This document shows positions 1 through 7,062 of a stretch of DNA of 15,436 bases, piece by piece (the first letter of the stretch is position 1; every line of letters begins with the position of its first letter). Below the pieces are notes generated by a model, which saw nothing but the letters and a program-made list of their open reading frames with translations, was not told the origin of the DNA and did not search any database. The DNA comes from JBMNUL01 sp050946255 (GTDB lineage Bacteria > Actinomycetota > Coriobacteriia > Coriobacteriales > CADBOM01), in contig JBMNUL010000050.1 in assembly GCA_050946255.1 (NCBI GenBank), positions 1-15,436 on the forward strand, given 5' to 3'. The position numbers and the translations under genes were made by a program.

Positions 1-514
1 ATACCATCGGCACCAGCTCCATTATCCGAGGGTCCAGCTCCGCTCCATCTGCCACCGCACCCATGTTGTGGATGTTGGCGCTCGTGGTTGCCAGCGGACA
101 TCCAAGCGTCTCGATGAGCGAGAGCGTGACCGGGCTGTTGGGAATTCGGAGCGCTATCGTGCCGTCACCACCGCGGAATGCCTCTGGCACCTCATCGCTC
201 GCTTCGACCACCAATGTCAGCGGCCCAGGCCAAAGCTGCTCCGCCATGCGCTTGCAATAGTCGCGAACATTTCTCCCATAGAATTGGAGATCGCCCAGAT
301 TGGCAATCAGCCACGGAATCGCGAGGCTGCGCTCACGTCTCTTGATCTCGAACAACAGGTCCGGAGTCGAGCTGTTTGCGACGGCAACCCCAATGCCGTA
401 GACCGTGTCGGTGGGAAAGATCAGGGCCTCTCCCCTCTTCAGGTAGGAAGCAGCCTTCTCCAGAAGCTCATCTTGCGGATGAGCCAAATCTACCTTGTAA
501 ACGTTTCCGGACAT
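1..514 (-). CDS. tsaC: L-threonylcarbamoyladenylate synthase (TsaC/Sua5/YrdC family), C-terminus cut by window edge
   Basis: Makes threonylcarbamoyl-AMP from threonine, bicarbonate and ATP, the first step of t6A formation at position 37 of ANN-decoding tRNAs (family knowledge). The 171 visible residues show the YrdC fold signatures: FPTDTVYGIG at about 33-42, the K-x-R region IKRRERS at 57-63, WPGPLTLVV at 95-103, ALRIPNSP at 121-128 and TTSANIHN at 143-150. The ATG overlaps the prmC stop as TGATG, with AAGGAGGAG inside the end of prmC, so translation is probably coupled. Because the gene runs off the left edge, I cannot tell short TsaC from Sua5 with its extra C-terminal domain; the symbol is therefore provisional. 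It is the last visible gene of the prfA-prmC-tsaC translation group. Confidence 0.9.
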   Translation of the reverse strand, partial: MSGNVYKVDLAHPQDELLEKAASYLKRGEALIFPTDTVYGIGVAVANSSTPDLLFEIKRRERSLAIPWLIANLGDLQFYGRNVRDYCKRMAEQLWPGPLTLVVEASDEVPEAFRGGDGTIALRIPNSPVTLSLIETLGCPLATTSANIHNMGAVADGAELDPRIMELVPMV

Positions 515-1425
515 CAAAAGCTCCTCCTTGCCCTAAGAATCCTGTCCCTGCCCGTGAGGTCTTTGACTACCTTCGATTCGCAGAACATCTTCCCATCCCC
601 CGCGGCATTGCAGAGCCTGGAAGATTCATCGAGCATGTCCTCGTCCAGCTCGCAAATCAGATAACCGCCTGGGACAAGGTGCTTGTCAATTCCATCGAGT
701 ATCCGTCTGAAGATGTCCAGGCCATCCGGGCCCCCGTCGAGTGCGGCGACAGGCTCCCAATCAACAACCTCATGAGGCATCACAGCAAGCTTGTCCTGTG
801 GCACATATGGCGGATTTGAAAGCACTAGGTGAAAAGATTCGCCCGCGCCAAGCGGCGAGAACAAGTCGCCCTCCAATACCTCGACCCTGTCCTCCACGCC
901 AACCGACTTGGAATTCTCGCGGGTGAGCTCCACAGCGCTTGGAGAGACATCCACTGCCACGACATCGGCATCTGGGACCTCGCTGGCAATCGAGAGGGCT
1001 ATGGTTCCGCTTCCGCAGCAGAGGTCGAGGATGCGAGGCGGGCCGTCGACCAGCCCATCCCGTCGCATCCTATCGAGCATGGAGAGCGCCTCATCTACGA
1101 GCACCTCGGTTTCCGGGCGCGGGATGAAGACACCACGGCGAGTCTTCAGCTCGATGAACCTAAACGGTGCACTTCCAACGATATATTGAAGGGGCTCCCC
1201 CGCGACCCTGCGCTCGTAGCACTCGCGGGCAATCTGCCTCTGATCTTCCGTCAGCAAGTCGTCCCCATGGACGATAAGCCCGGTGGAATCTAGACCGGTG
1301 ACATAGCAGAGAATCCATGTGGAAGCGGTCTGCGCGTCTGGAACACCCGCATCGCGCAGTTCCTCGTCCAGAGTCCGACGCGCCCGGTCGATGGTGGAAT
1401 CAGAATCGGGAACCGATGACCCCAT
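514..1425 (-). CDS. prmC: Peptide chain release factor N5-glutamine methyltransferase PrmC
   Basis: SAM-dependent methyltransferase that methylates the Gln of the GGQ motif in release factors. Seen in the 303-residue protein: an N-terminal helical substrate-binding domain with GEPLQYIVG (77-85) and IPRPETE (101-107), SAM-binding motif I ILDLCCGSG (132-140), and the catalytic NPPY (204-207), which holds the substrate glutamine. Length is normal for the family. The gene begins 3 bp after the prfA stop, so enzyme and substrate RF1 are co-transcribed. AGGAG lies almost against the ATG and a second purine run, GAGGAA, is further upstream in prfA. Its own stop overlaps the next start. A cysteine pair at 136-137 within motif I is a minor variation. 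Confidence 0.96.
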   Translation of the reverse strand: MGSSVPDSDSTIDRARRTLDEELRDAGVPDAQTASTWILCYVTGLDSTGLIVHGDDLLTEDQRQIARECYERRVAGEPLQYIVGSAPFRFIELKTRRGVFIPRPETEVLVDEALSMLDRMRRDGLVDGPPRILDLCCGSGTIALSIASEVPDADVVAVDVSPSAVELTRENSKSVGVEDRVEVLEGDLFSPLGAGESFHLVLSNPPYVPQDKLAVMPHEVVDWEPVAALDGGPDGLDIFRRILDGIDKHLVPGGYLICELDEDMLDESSRLCNAAGDGKMFCESKVVKDLTGRDRILRARRSF

Positions 1426-1428
1426 CTC

Positions 1429-2517
1429 CTAGACGGCTTCCTCGAGACGCTTGGCGCGGTCCGCGGTGACGAGCGCGGTGATCAGCTCGTCGAGACCAGC
1501 TCCACCGGCGCCCAGCAGGACCCCGCTGTAGGTTCCGTTGTAGCCGATTCGATGGTCGGTCACACGGTCCTGCGGGCCGTTATAGGTGCGGATCTTCTCG
1601 GCGCGGTCACCTGAGCCGATCTGGCTGCGGCGCTCGGCACCGAGCTCGGCCTGCTGCTCGGCGAGCATCTTGTCGTAGAGGCGGGCGCGCAGAACCTGCA
1701 TTGCAACCTGACGGTTCTGAATCTGCGACTTCTGGTCCTGCGACTGAACCACGAGGCCCGTGGGCAGATGCGTGATTCGCACTGCGGAGTCGGTGGTGTT
1801 GACGCACTGGCCACCTGGTCCGCTCGCCCTGTAAACATCGACTCGGATGTCCTCAGGCTTGATATCGACCTCGACGTCATCTACCTCGGGAAGCACTGCC
1901 ACGGTTGCAGTAGATGTGTGGATTCTTCCCTGCGACTCGGTCTTTGGCACTCGCTGAACACGGTGAACACCGCTCTCGTACTTCATGAGCGAATAGACCT
2001 TGTCGCCGTTGATCTTGAAGGATATTTCCTTGTAGCCGCCGGCCTCGGACTCGGATGTGTTGATGACCTCGAGTTTCCAGCCCTTGCTGTCGGCATAGCG
2101 GCTGTACATCTTGAAGAGATCCCCTGCGAAGATGGCGGCCTCATCGCCACCAGCTCCTGCGCGGATCTCCACGATGATGTTCTTGTCATCGTTGGGGTCG
2201 CCGGGAAGGAGCATGACCTTGATCTCGTCCTCCAGCTCGGCGATCTTCTTCTCTTCCTCCGAGATCTCCTCCTGGGCCATCGCCTTCATGTCCGGGTCGT
2301 TCTCGGTCTTCAAGAGCTCCTTTGCGAAATCGAGCTCATCAGATGCATGTATGTACTCTTCGGCCTTCTTGGCGAGTGGGGTCTGGTCGGCATGCTCCTT
2401 TGCCAGACGCGTGTACTCCTTCTGATTGGAGACCACAGACGGGTCGCCCAGATGCTCTTCCAACTCGTGATAAGCTTCGAGAATCTTTTCTAGTTTTTCG
2501 CGCATTTGCCTTGCCAT
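1429..2517 (-). CDS. prfA: Peptide chain release factor 1 (RF1)
   Basis: Recognises UAA and UAG in the ribosomal A site and triggers peptide release. The 362-residue product has an acidic helical N-terminal domain (about 1-105), the codon-recognition PxT tripeptide as PKT (191-193, inside RVPKTESQGR), and the catalytic GGQ (235-237, in SGPGGQCVNTTDSAVR). PxT rather than SPF marks RF1, not RF2. The residue after GGQ is Cys where His is common. Gln237 is the expected target of the adjacent PrmC. Start choice is uncertain: GAGG directly abuts the ATG at 2517, whereas an in-frame ATG at 2505 has AAGG three bases upstream; the two differ by four residues. First gene of a prfA-prmC-tsaC run, divergent from the prenyltransferase gene. 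Confidence 0.96.
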   Translation of the reverse strand: MARQMREKLEKILEAYHELEEHLGDPSVVSNQKEYTRLAKEHADQTPLAKKAEEYIHASDELDFAKELLKTENDPDMKAMAQEEISEEEKKIAELEDEIKVMLLPGDPNDDKNIIVEIRAGAGGDEAAIFAGDLFKMYSRYADSKGWKLEVINTSESEAGGYKEISFKINGDKVYSLMKYESGVHRVQRVPKTESQGRIHTSTATVAVLPEVDDVEVDIKPEDIRVDVYRASGPGGQCVNTTDSAVRITHLPTGLVVQSQDQKSQIQNRQVAMQVLRARLYDKMLAEQQAELGAERRSQIGSGDRAEKIRTYNGPQDRVTDHRIGYNGTYSGVLLGAGGAGLDELITALVTADRAKRLEEAV

Positions 2518-2606
2518 CCTCGTTCTTTAAGTCAACCTTGTTGATAATATCACACGCTAATTGCGCCAAATGCATCGCTGGCCACAGCTTCGGCTATGAT
2601 TGCAAA

Positions 2607-2614
2607 AAGGAGGT
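2607..2614 (+). promoter_or_regulatory. Ribosome binding site fixing the prenyltransferase start
   Basis: AAGGAGGT ends 7 bases before the ATG at 2622. This near-perfect Shine-Dalgarno selects that ATG although the reading frame stays open upstream to 2322, well inside prfA on the other strand. The rest of the divergent gap with prfA (2518-2606) has AT-rich stretches around 2540-2552, but I see no well-spaced promoter hexamers on either strand. Confidence 0.85.
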
Positions 2615-2621
2615 AGCTGAC

Positions 2622-3623
2622 ATGACCAGCAGAGGAGAAAAAGACCGCCAGTGGCGCGGGGCCCTTGACCTGCCTACCTTCGCCCTGCCATTGGCCTTCA
2701 CCTTTTTCACCTGCGGCATCGCAGGTTACTTCGGCAAGATCAACCTCATCGCCATGCTCCTCATGGCGCTCACCTGCATCTGCCTTCAGCTCGTGAACAA
2801 CGTCGGACGCTTGCTCGGCGACAAGCTCGGCCGAGAGCGTGCCAAAAATGAATACTACGAGCGCAAGTTCGCCCAATACAAGAATACGGGCAACTCACTC
2901 GACCCATTCGCGGGCACTGCGGGAGACCTGCAGACCATGAACCTCAAATCGATGTTCCTGGTCTCGATTGCAATGAGTCTCGTCATGGGCTTTGGCCTGA
3001 TCACATCCTGCACCGACGTCGACGACATCAGCATGAAGATCATCGCCATGTGCGTGATCGTGGTGGTCACTTTCCTCATCGCGTTGCGCTATATGGGAAC
3101 TTGGAGCTATGGGTACAGGGTATATGGGAACATCTTCGTTTTCCTAATCTTCTGCGGATGTGAAATTGGAGGGTTCTACCTGCTGACGGGAAGTTTCCTG
3201 GTTCCAGTGATCTACCCGGCAATTGGAGTTGGAGCTCTTGCCGTGGCCGTCGCGAACATGAACGACATCTACTACGAGAAAGAGGATGCCGACTTGGAGC
3301 AGACCGATCACCCCAGGAGAACCGTTCCGATTGCCGCTGGGATCAACGGGGCGTTCATGTTGCAGATCGTGAGCGAGGTGCTCGCCATGATCTGGCTCGC
3401 CTCGTTCCCGGTGGTGATGGGGTCAACCTTCATCTGGAACTACGCGTTCATTCTGTTCTACATCCCGTTGATAAGCGACATTGTCGCCCTCAGGAAATCG
3501 GGCCCATCGGACATCCCGCGCTTGCGGACCACGCTTGCAATATCGACGATTTTGCTAAGCATAGCCTTCCTGTTGGGTATTGCCGGCAGCAACCTTGGGG
3601 CCCTTTTCGCCTTCGTCATTTGA
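2622..3623 (+). CDS. UbiA-family prenyltransferase, MenA-like
   Basis: Integral membrane prenyltransferase, probably attaching a polyprenyl chain to 1,4-dihydroxy-2-naphthoate in menaquinone synthesis. The 333-residue protein has nine predicted hydrophobic segments (about 18-36, 40-60, 111-130, 140-157, 170-190, 192-212, 243-267, 270-290, 303-333), as in UbiA proteins. MenA-like features are YGNIFVFLIFCG (168-179) and the second aspartate-rich motif NMNDIYYE (212-219), followed by HPRRTVP (230-236). The first aspartate-rich motif is degenerate: around residues 59-67 only Asp67 aligns, with Arg-Leu where Asn-Asp is usual. It lies opposite to the flanking housekeeping array and its last 69 bp overlap the convergent DUF1385 gene. 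UbiA membership is secure; the exact acceptor is inferred, and another quinone or lipid substrate is possible. Confidence 0.85.
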   Translation: MTSRGEKDRQWRGALDLPTFALPLAFTFFTCGIAGYFGKINLIAMLLMALTCICLQLVNNVGRLLGDKLGRERAKNEYYERKFAQYKNTGNSLDPFAGTAGDLQTMNLKSMFLVSIAMSLVMGFGLITSCTDVDDISMKIIAMCVIVVVTFLIALRYMGTWSYGYRVYGNIFVFLIFCGCEIGGFYLLTGSFLVPVIYPAIGVGALAVAVANMNDIYYEKEDADLEQTDHPRRTVPIAAGINGAFMLQIVSEVLAMIWLASFPVVMGSTFIWNYAFILFYIPLISDIVALRKSGPSDIPRLRTTLAISTILLSIAFLLGIAGSNLGALFAFVI

Positions 3624-4946
3624 GAAGGCCTGAGGTTCCATGGAGCTGACCTCTCTATTGGCTGCCTCGCGTTCCTCACGCTCGAGAACCAGCTTCATTG
3701 CGGCGATAGCGCACTCGAGCATCCCGTCATCGGGCTCTGCCGTCGTGAGCTTCTGCATCTGAAGACCCGGCCACAGCACGGCCTTGACGACCTTCTTCTC
3801 TGGATGAGAGCCGGCCCACTTCACTGTGAGCTCATAACCCAGACCTGCCACGAGCGGGATGAAAATTATGCGCGACAATACGATGACGATGTACTGCCCC
3901 ACGCCATCAGTGATCCCAAGGCCGATGCATATCTCGCGCACCGGCACGCAAGAGAACACGATGATCGCGAGGATCAGCGTCATGATTAGGAATGCGGTGC
4001 CGCAACGCACGTGCAAGGTCGTGAACTGCCTGGCGTTTTCCGGAGTCAGCTCAAGCCCATGTTCATAACAGTGGATCGTCTTGTGCTCGGCGCCATGGTA
4101 GCGGAACATCCTCTTTATGTCCTTCATCAGGGAAATCGCCCAGATGTAGAGGATGAATATCCCCACGCGCACGACACCGTCGACGATATTCCAAACGATC
4201 ACGTGGGTGTTGTAGTCTCCCACGATCAGATTCGCGAGAAATGCCGGCAACATGATGAATGCAGCGATTCCGAGCACGAGTCCCAACACGGTGCCCACGA
4301 TCATGATGCCCTTCTCACCAGCGGACTCCTCGTCGTCCTCTTCCGGCTCGGCTTTGACCTTGGACTCAACCTCCACAGGGGAATCAGCCCTTGAAGCTTG
4401 GTCTTCGACGTCGGTCGCAGCTTGGAATCCCGACCCGTTCCCAGCGGCTTCTGCCTCAACCGTAGTGGAATCATCCGTGATCGTGAGGGTGTCCAGGGCG
4501 AGGTCAGCTGCCTCGGCATCCGAGATCTCGCTCATGTCGATCTTGTCAGTCTCGGCACCCTCGGTCTCTTCCTCGTCTTCCTCATCGAAGTCATATGCGT
4601 ATTGAGTGGATATGTTCAGGGCCTTGTAGCCCAGGACCAGAGACTCCACCAAAGCCCTGCACCCGCGGATGATCGGCCAATATAGCCATCCGTGCTTGTC
4701 CTGGCTGGTAGCAAGATCGTGCTCCTCGGTGTGGATAGTGCCATCCGGTTGGCGGACAGCGGCGGCCCAGCTGTACCGGCCGCGCATCATGACGCCCTCT
4801 AGAAGAGCCTGCCCGCCGATATGGGTTTGGCAGACGACGCCCTCGGTGTCCTCTGCTCTCTTGATGTCGCTGATATGTTTCTCAGAACGTGGCATGCGAA
4901 ATATCTTTGCCCCCGGTCCATCTCCATATATTTGCCAGCCCGTCAT
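3555..4946 (-). CDS. DUF1385 / YqhQ-family membrane protein with long acidic insert
   Basis: Conserved bacterial membrane protein of unknown biochemical function. Family signatures: GGQALLEGVMMRG (44-56), YHGAEHKTIHCYE (283-295), the RCGTAFL region (314-320), GLGYEL (368-373) and PGLQMQKLTTAEPDD (393-407). Hydrophobic segments lie at about 214-243, 255-275, 317-335 and 350-372. At 463 residues it is longer than the roughly 300 usual for the family. The excess is an Asp/Glu/Ser/Ala-rich, probably disordered insert at 119-212 between the N-terminal motif and the first membrane segment, plus a polar C-terminal tail from about 422. The tail overlaps menA tail to tail. The ATG at 4946 has only a weak GGAAA upstream; an in-frame ATG at 4895 would remove 17 residues and still leave the family motif intact. 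DUF1385 genes often sit near rpmE and prfA, as here. Confidence 0.9.
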   Translation of the reverse strand: MTGWQIYGDGPGAKIFRMPRSEKHISDIKRAEDTEGVVCQTHIGGQALLEGVMMRGRYSWAAAVRQPDGTIHTEEHDLATSQDKHGWLYWPIIRGCRALVESLVLGYKALNISTQYAYDFDEEDEEETEGAETDKIDMSEISDAEAADLALDTLTITDDSTTVEAEAAGNGSGFQAATDVEDQASRADSPVEVESKVKAEPEEDDEESAGEKGIMIVGTVLGLVLGIAAFIMLPAFLANLIVGDYNTHVIVWNIVDGVVRVGIFILYIWAISLMKDIKRMFRYHGAEHKTIHCYEHGLELTPENARQFTTLHVRCGTAFLIMTLILAIIVFSCVPVREICIGLGITDGVGQYIVIVLSRIIFIPLVAGLGYELTVKWAGSHPEKKVVKAVLWPGLQMQKLTTAEPDDGMLECAIAAMKLVLEREEREAANREVSSMEPQAFSNDEGEKGPKVAAGNTQQEGYA

Positions 4947-5297
4947 TTTCCAACAAGGTCATTGAAAAACATCCCCGGCTTCTGGCCGACAATATTCTGA
5001 TCTCGCAGATATCCTCTATCCCAAAACACCACATAGTTGGCATTCATGACCAGTAATGTTAGACCATCAGCTCGAAAAATCCCCTTGAGATGCCATGTCA
5101 GCTTTTTTACAGGCAGACTTTACCCGCCGGGAAGACATCTGTTGACCTCGTTTACACCAATTCTCGAGCTCTGGACTGATTCGAGACCTTCCGCTCCTAC
5201 ACCCGGCAACAGCCCATCAAACCTTGGACTTAGGAGCTGTTCAAGACGGAATTGATGCCCCGCGACAGATTGCCGCACTAAACCTCATGCCCAAAGG
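4947..5297. other. Gene-free interval between DUF1385 gene and thyX
   Basis: About 350 bp with no convincing gene on either strand. The one open frame (72 codons, plus strand, from 5037) lacks a Shine-Dalgarno and its composition is unremarkable. I see no strong hairpin with a T-tract after the thyX stop and no tRNA fold; the ATTCGAGACC at about 5179-5188 resembles a T-loop but lacks partner arms. It must hold the promoter for the DUF1385 gene or be transcribed through from thyX; I could not pick out well-spaced hexamers. Confidence 0.5.
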
Positions 5298-5978
5298 CTA
5301 CTTCCTGACAATCCTCTCATAGGGATGGCCGCAGGACATCTTCCCCTCTGGGCAAGCACCCCTTCTGCAGGGAGCACCGGCATCCATGAAGATGTAGGGC
5401 GCAGTCGGTTTGACAAGATCCAGCATTCTGTTGGCCATCTCGCGAATCTCCCACTGCGCACGGTTGCAGCACCTCAACTCGAAGAAGTGGAGGAGCTCCC
5501 TGATGTTCATGGTTATGACGATCTTGCTCTCGCATGCGTTGGGAAGAACGTAGCGGGCGTCCTCCGCGGGAACCCCGGCCTGTGCGAGCTTGGCATAGGC
5601 GTCCCAGCAGGAGTCTATTGCCGAGTCGAAGATCTTTCTCAGCTCGGGGTCGGCATTGACGGTATCTGGAACGACGACATTTGGCTCCTCGTCGAATTTC
5701 ACATAGCGCTGGGACTGCTGGTTGAAGCTGGCAAGCCTGTGCCTCACGAGCTGATGCGTCAACGCTCGGCTCACACCGTCGACCGCAAAGGTGTAGGAAG
5801 CGTGCTCAAGAGTGGAGTAATGACCCGACTCCATAATCGTGCGCAAGACGCTCCTGACCTGCTCGTCGCTCATGGTGTTCATGAGCTCTGCCGCACCTAC
5901 AGACGCATAGCAAATCCTGGCTGCAGTAGCCACGGCTCTTTCAGGGTTCTCGGTATGGTAGAGCAATTGAACGTTCAT
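5298..5978 (-). CDS. thyX: Flavin-dependent thymidylate synthase ThyX
   Basis: Converts dUMP to dTMP using methylene-tetrahydrofolate, FAD and NADPH, without making dihydrofolate. The 226-residue protein carries the ThyX signature RHRxxSxNxxSxRY as RHRLASFNQQSQRY (79-92), preceded by ESGHYSTLEHASYTF (50-64), typical of the family. Length is within the family range. The C-terminus has three cysteines, Cys204, Cys209 and Cys216, in APCRRGACPEGKMSCGHP; such a CPEGKM-type tail may be family-specific or metal-binding, which I cannot decide. GAGGAG stands well placed before the ATG. It lies between rpmE and the DUF1385 gene, where some Firmicutes carry thymidine kinase next to rpmE and prfA. A twin dyad element lies directly upstream. 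Confidence 0.97.
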   Translation of the reverse strand: MNVQLLYHTENPERAVATAARICYASVGAAELMNTMSDEQVRSVLRTIMESGHYSTLEHASYTFAVDGVSRALTHQLVRHRLASFNQQSQRYVKFDEEPNVVVPDTVNADPELRKIFDSAIDSCWDAYAKLAQAGVPAEDARYVLPNACESKIVITMNIRELLHFFELRCCNRAQWEIREMANRMLDLVKPTAPYIFMDAGAPCRRGACPEGKMSCGHPYERIVRK

Positions 5979-5985
5979 GTGCGGG

Positions 5986-6030
5986 TCTCCTCACAATTAT
6001 CATATCGGGCCCGTGCCTTCACGGGGCAAA
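5986..6030 (-). promoter_or_regulatory. Putative thyX promoter with internal dyad
   Basis: On the minus strand TATGAT (6004-5999) lies about 20 bases before the thyX ATG and just upstream of its GAGGAG. A TTGCCC-like -35 occurs 19 bases further upstream, near 6024-6029. The spacer is longer than ideal, so this is tentative. The perfect inverted repeat CCCGTG-N4-CACGGG (6010-6025) fills the spacer, which would suit repressor binding if the promoter is real. Confidence 0.4.
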
Positions 6031-6085
6031 GCATCTCATTGCCGCCCCGGCTTTCGAACTTGGCTTTGGGGCCCGTGCCTTCACG
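6007..6085. repeat. Two 17-bp direct repeats, each a dyad, upstream of thyX
   Basis: GGGCCCGTGCCTTCACG occurs exactly at 6007-6023 and 6069-6085, a spacing of 62 bp (about six helical turns). The core CGTG-CCTT-CACG is self-complementary; in the first copy the arms extend to CCCGTG/CACGGG. They could be paired operator sites for thyX or, read as RNA, small hairpins between rpmE and thyX. The exact repetition favours a protein-binding site. Confidence 0.6.
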
Positions 6086-6109
6086 AGCGCACGCTTCCAA
6101 ACATTTTAA

Positions 6110-6161
6110 ACATTCAGAAGATACAAAGAGCCGCGGGCACAGGCTTGCTGCGGCCGCGGCT
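6110..6161 (-). terminator. Probable intrinsic terminator after rpmE
   Basis: AGCCGCGG (6129-6136) pairs with CCGCGGCT (6154-6161), with GCA/TGC able to extend the stem around a 9-base loop. Reading on the minus strand, the stem is followed by CTCTTTGTATCTTCT, a moderately T-rich tail. It begins about 30 bases after the rpmE stop. The T-tract is interrupted, so efficiency is uncertain. Confidence 0.6.
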
Positions 6162-6191
6162 ATATATCAAGTGGATATTTCCCCGCCAGAA

Positions 6192-6719
6192 CTACTCGGC
6201 AGCGCCCTCGGCAGGAGCCTCATCAGTTGCATCAGTTGCGGGCTCTGCTGCATCTGCGCCCTCGGCAGCGGCGTTCTCGGCAGGCTCGGCAGCATCTGCA
6301 CCCTCGGCAGCTGCTTTCTCAGCGGCCTCAGCCTCTGCGCGAGCAGCTTCCTCGGCAGCCTTCTTGGCCTCGGCCTCTGCCTTCTTGGCATACTCTGCAG
6401 CCTTCTGGGCCTTCTTGGCGGCCTTGGCCTCACGAGCAGCCTTCTTCTCGGCCTCTTCGGCAGCGGCAGCCTCCGCACGTGCGGCCTTCTTGGCCTGCTC
6501 GCGCTCGAACACTGCGGCGGAAGCCGAACCATATCTATCGGAGAAACGCTGCACACGTCCACCGGTATCGACGAACTTCTGCTGGCCAGTATAGAAAGGA
6601 TGGCACTTGTTGCAGAGGTCGATGCGCAGCTCTGGCTTGGTGGAACGGGTCTTGAAAGTGTTCCCGCAAGAGCACCTGACGGTGCACTCAACGTAATCCG
6701 GATGAATTCCTGGTTTCAT
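6192..6719 (-). CDS. rpmE: 50S ribosomal protein L31 with long Ala/Lys/Glu-rich C-terminal extension
   Basis: Large-subunit protein L31, which helps bridge the two ribosomal subunits. Residues 1-65 are a complete zinc-type L31, with Cys16-x-Cys18 and Cys36-x2-Cys39 as metal ligands and the FYTGQQKFVDTGGRVQRF region (42-59). Typical L31 is about 70 residues; this one is 175. The extra part starts with an Ala/Lys/Glu-rich stretch (about 75-137) likely to form a long charged helix. It ends in an acidic tail holding two copies of AEGADAAEPA (138-147 and 152-161). AAGGAG lies 9 bases before the ATG at 6719; the longer frame from 6758 would place 13 residues ahead of the canonical L31 start. The extension is in frame, has no stop and keeps the local GC-rich codon use, so it appears genuine. 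Confidence 0.93.
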   Translation of the reverse strand: MKPGIHPDYVECTVRCSCGNTFKTRSTKPELRIDLCNKCHPFYTGQQKFVDTGGRVQRFSDRYGSASAAVFEREQAKKAARAEAAAAEEAEKKAAREAKAAKKAQKAAEYAKKAEAEAKKAAEEAARAEAEAAEKAAAEGADAAEPAENAAAEGADAAEPATDATDEAPAEGAAE

Positions 6720-6781
6720 TTTCTGTATCTCCTTATTGGCGTCTTGGTTTCCATACAAGACTGAGGTGGATAAGCCTTAAT

Positions 6782-6813
6782 AGAATAGCACTCGGGAAAA
6801 ACCTTGCATGCAA
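6782..6813 (-). promoter_or_regulatory. Candidate rpmE promoter (extended -10) with adjacent palindrome
   Basis: On the minus strand TGC-TATTCT (6790-6782) is an extended -10 sequence, giving a leader of about 55 bases before rpmE. The perfect 10-bp palindrome TTGCATGCAA (6804-6813) covers the -35 region, where TTGCAT would be spaced 20 bases away, longer than normal. Prediction by eye only. Confidence 0.4.
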
Positions 6814-6913
6814 CCCAACCATGAGCGGCGCATTCGCACCTGCAGCATTCGAATACGCGCCGCACATCGGTTGACAACACGTCTTCAAAGCCAAACCCGA
6901 GTCACCTATGCGA

Positions 6914-7062
6914 AAAATCCCCACGCCTGCCATGAGCTGACCGGCCTCGTACTCCTCGCCGCGCACCGTCAAGGAAAATCCCCACGCCTGCCATGAGCTG
7001 TACGAACTCGTACTCCTCTCCGCGCACCGTCAAGGAAAATCCCCGCGCCTGCCCTGAGCTGA
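6914..7062. repeat. 61-bp tandem repeat, about 2.4 copies, downstream of rho
   Basis: Units begin with AAAATCCCC at 6914, 6975 and 7036, exactly 61 bp apart. The first two are complete and nearly identical, including the CTCGTACTCCTC and CGCGCACCGTC blocks. The third is cut off after about 27 bp and merges into the rho terminator. The 61-bp period is not a multiple of three and each unit shifts the reading frame, so it is not coding. The gap between rho and rpmE (6720-7099) holds nothing else that I can recognise apart from the rpmE promoter region. Confidence 0.85.

Noticed and set aside
68..664. 198-codon plus-strand frame over tsaC/prmC
   Set aside because: Antisense shadow of two well-supported minus-strand genes, with no Shine-Dalgarno.
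1768..2493. 241-codon plus-strand frame inside prfA
   Set aside because: Complement of RF1 with its PxT and GGQ motifs intact on the minus strand.
5170..5200. tRNA-like T-loop sequence
   Set aside because: ATTCGAGACC is present but no acceptor, D or anticodon stems can be drawn around it.
6720..6758. Longer N-terminus for L31
   Set aside because: The upstream ATG would put 13 residues before the canonical MKPGIHP start and would translate through the AAGGAG site.
5325..6764. 479-codon plus-strand frame over thyX and rpmE
   Set aside because: Antisense shadow; low-complexity Leu/Ser/Cys runs arise from the Ala/Lys/Glu repeats of L31.
6733..6972. 79-codon minus-strand frame in the rho-rpmE gap
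   Set aside because: It runs through 61-bp repeats that change reading frame from unit to unit, lacks a ribosome site and covers the candidate rpmE promoter.
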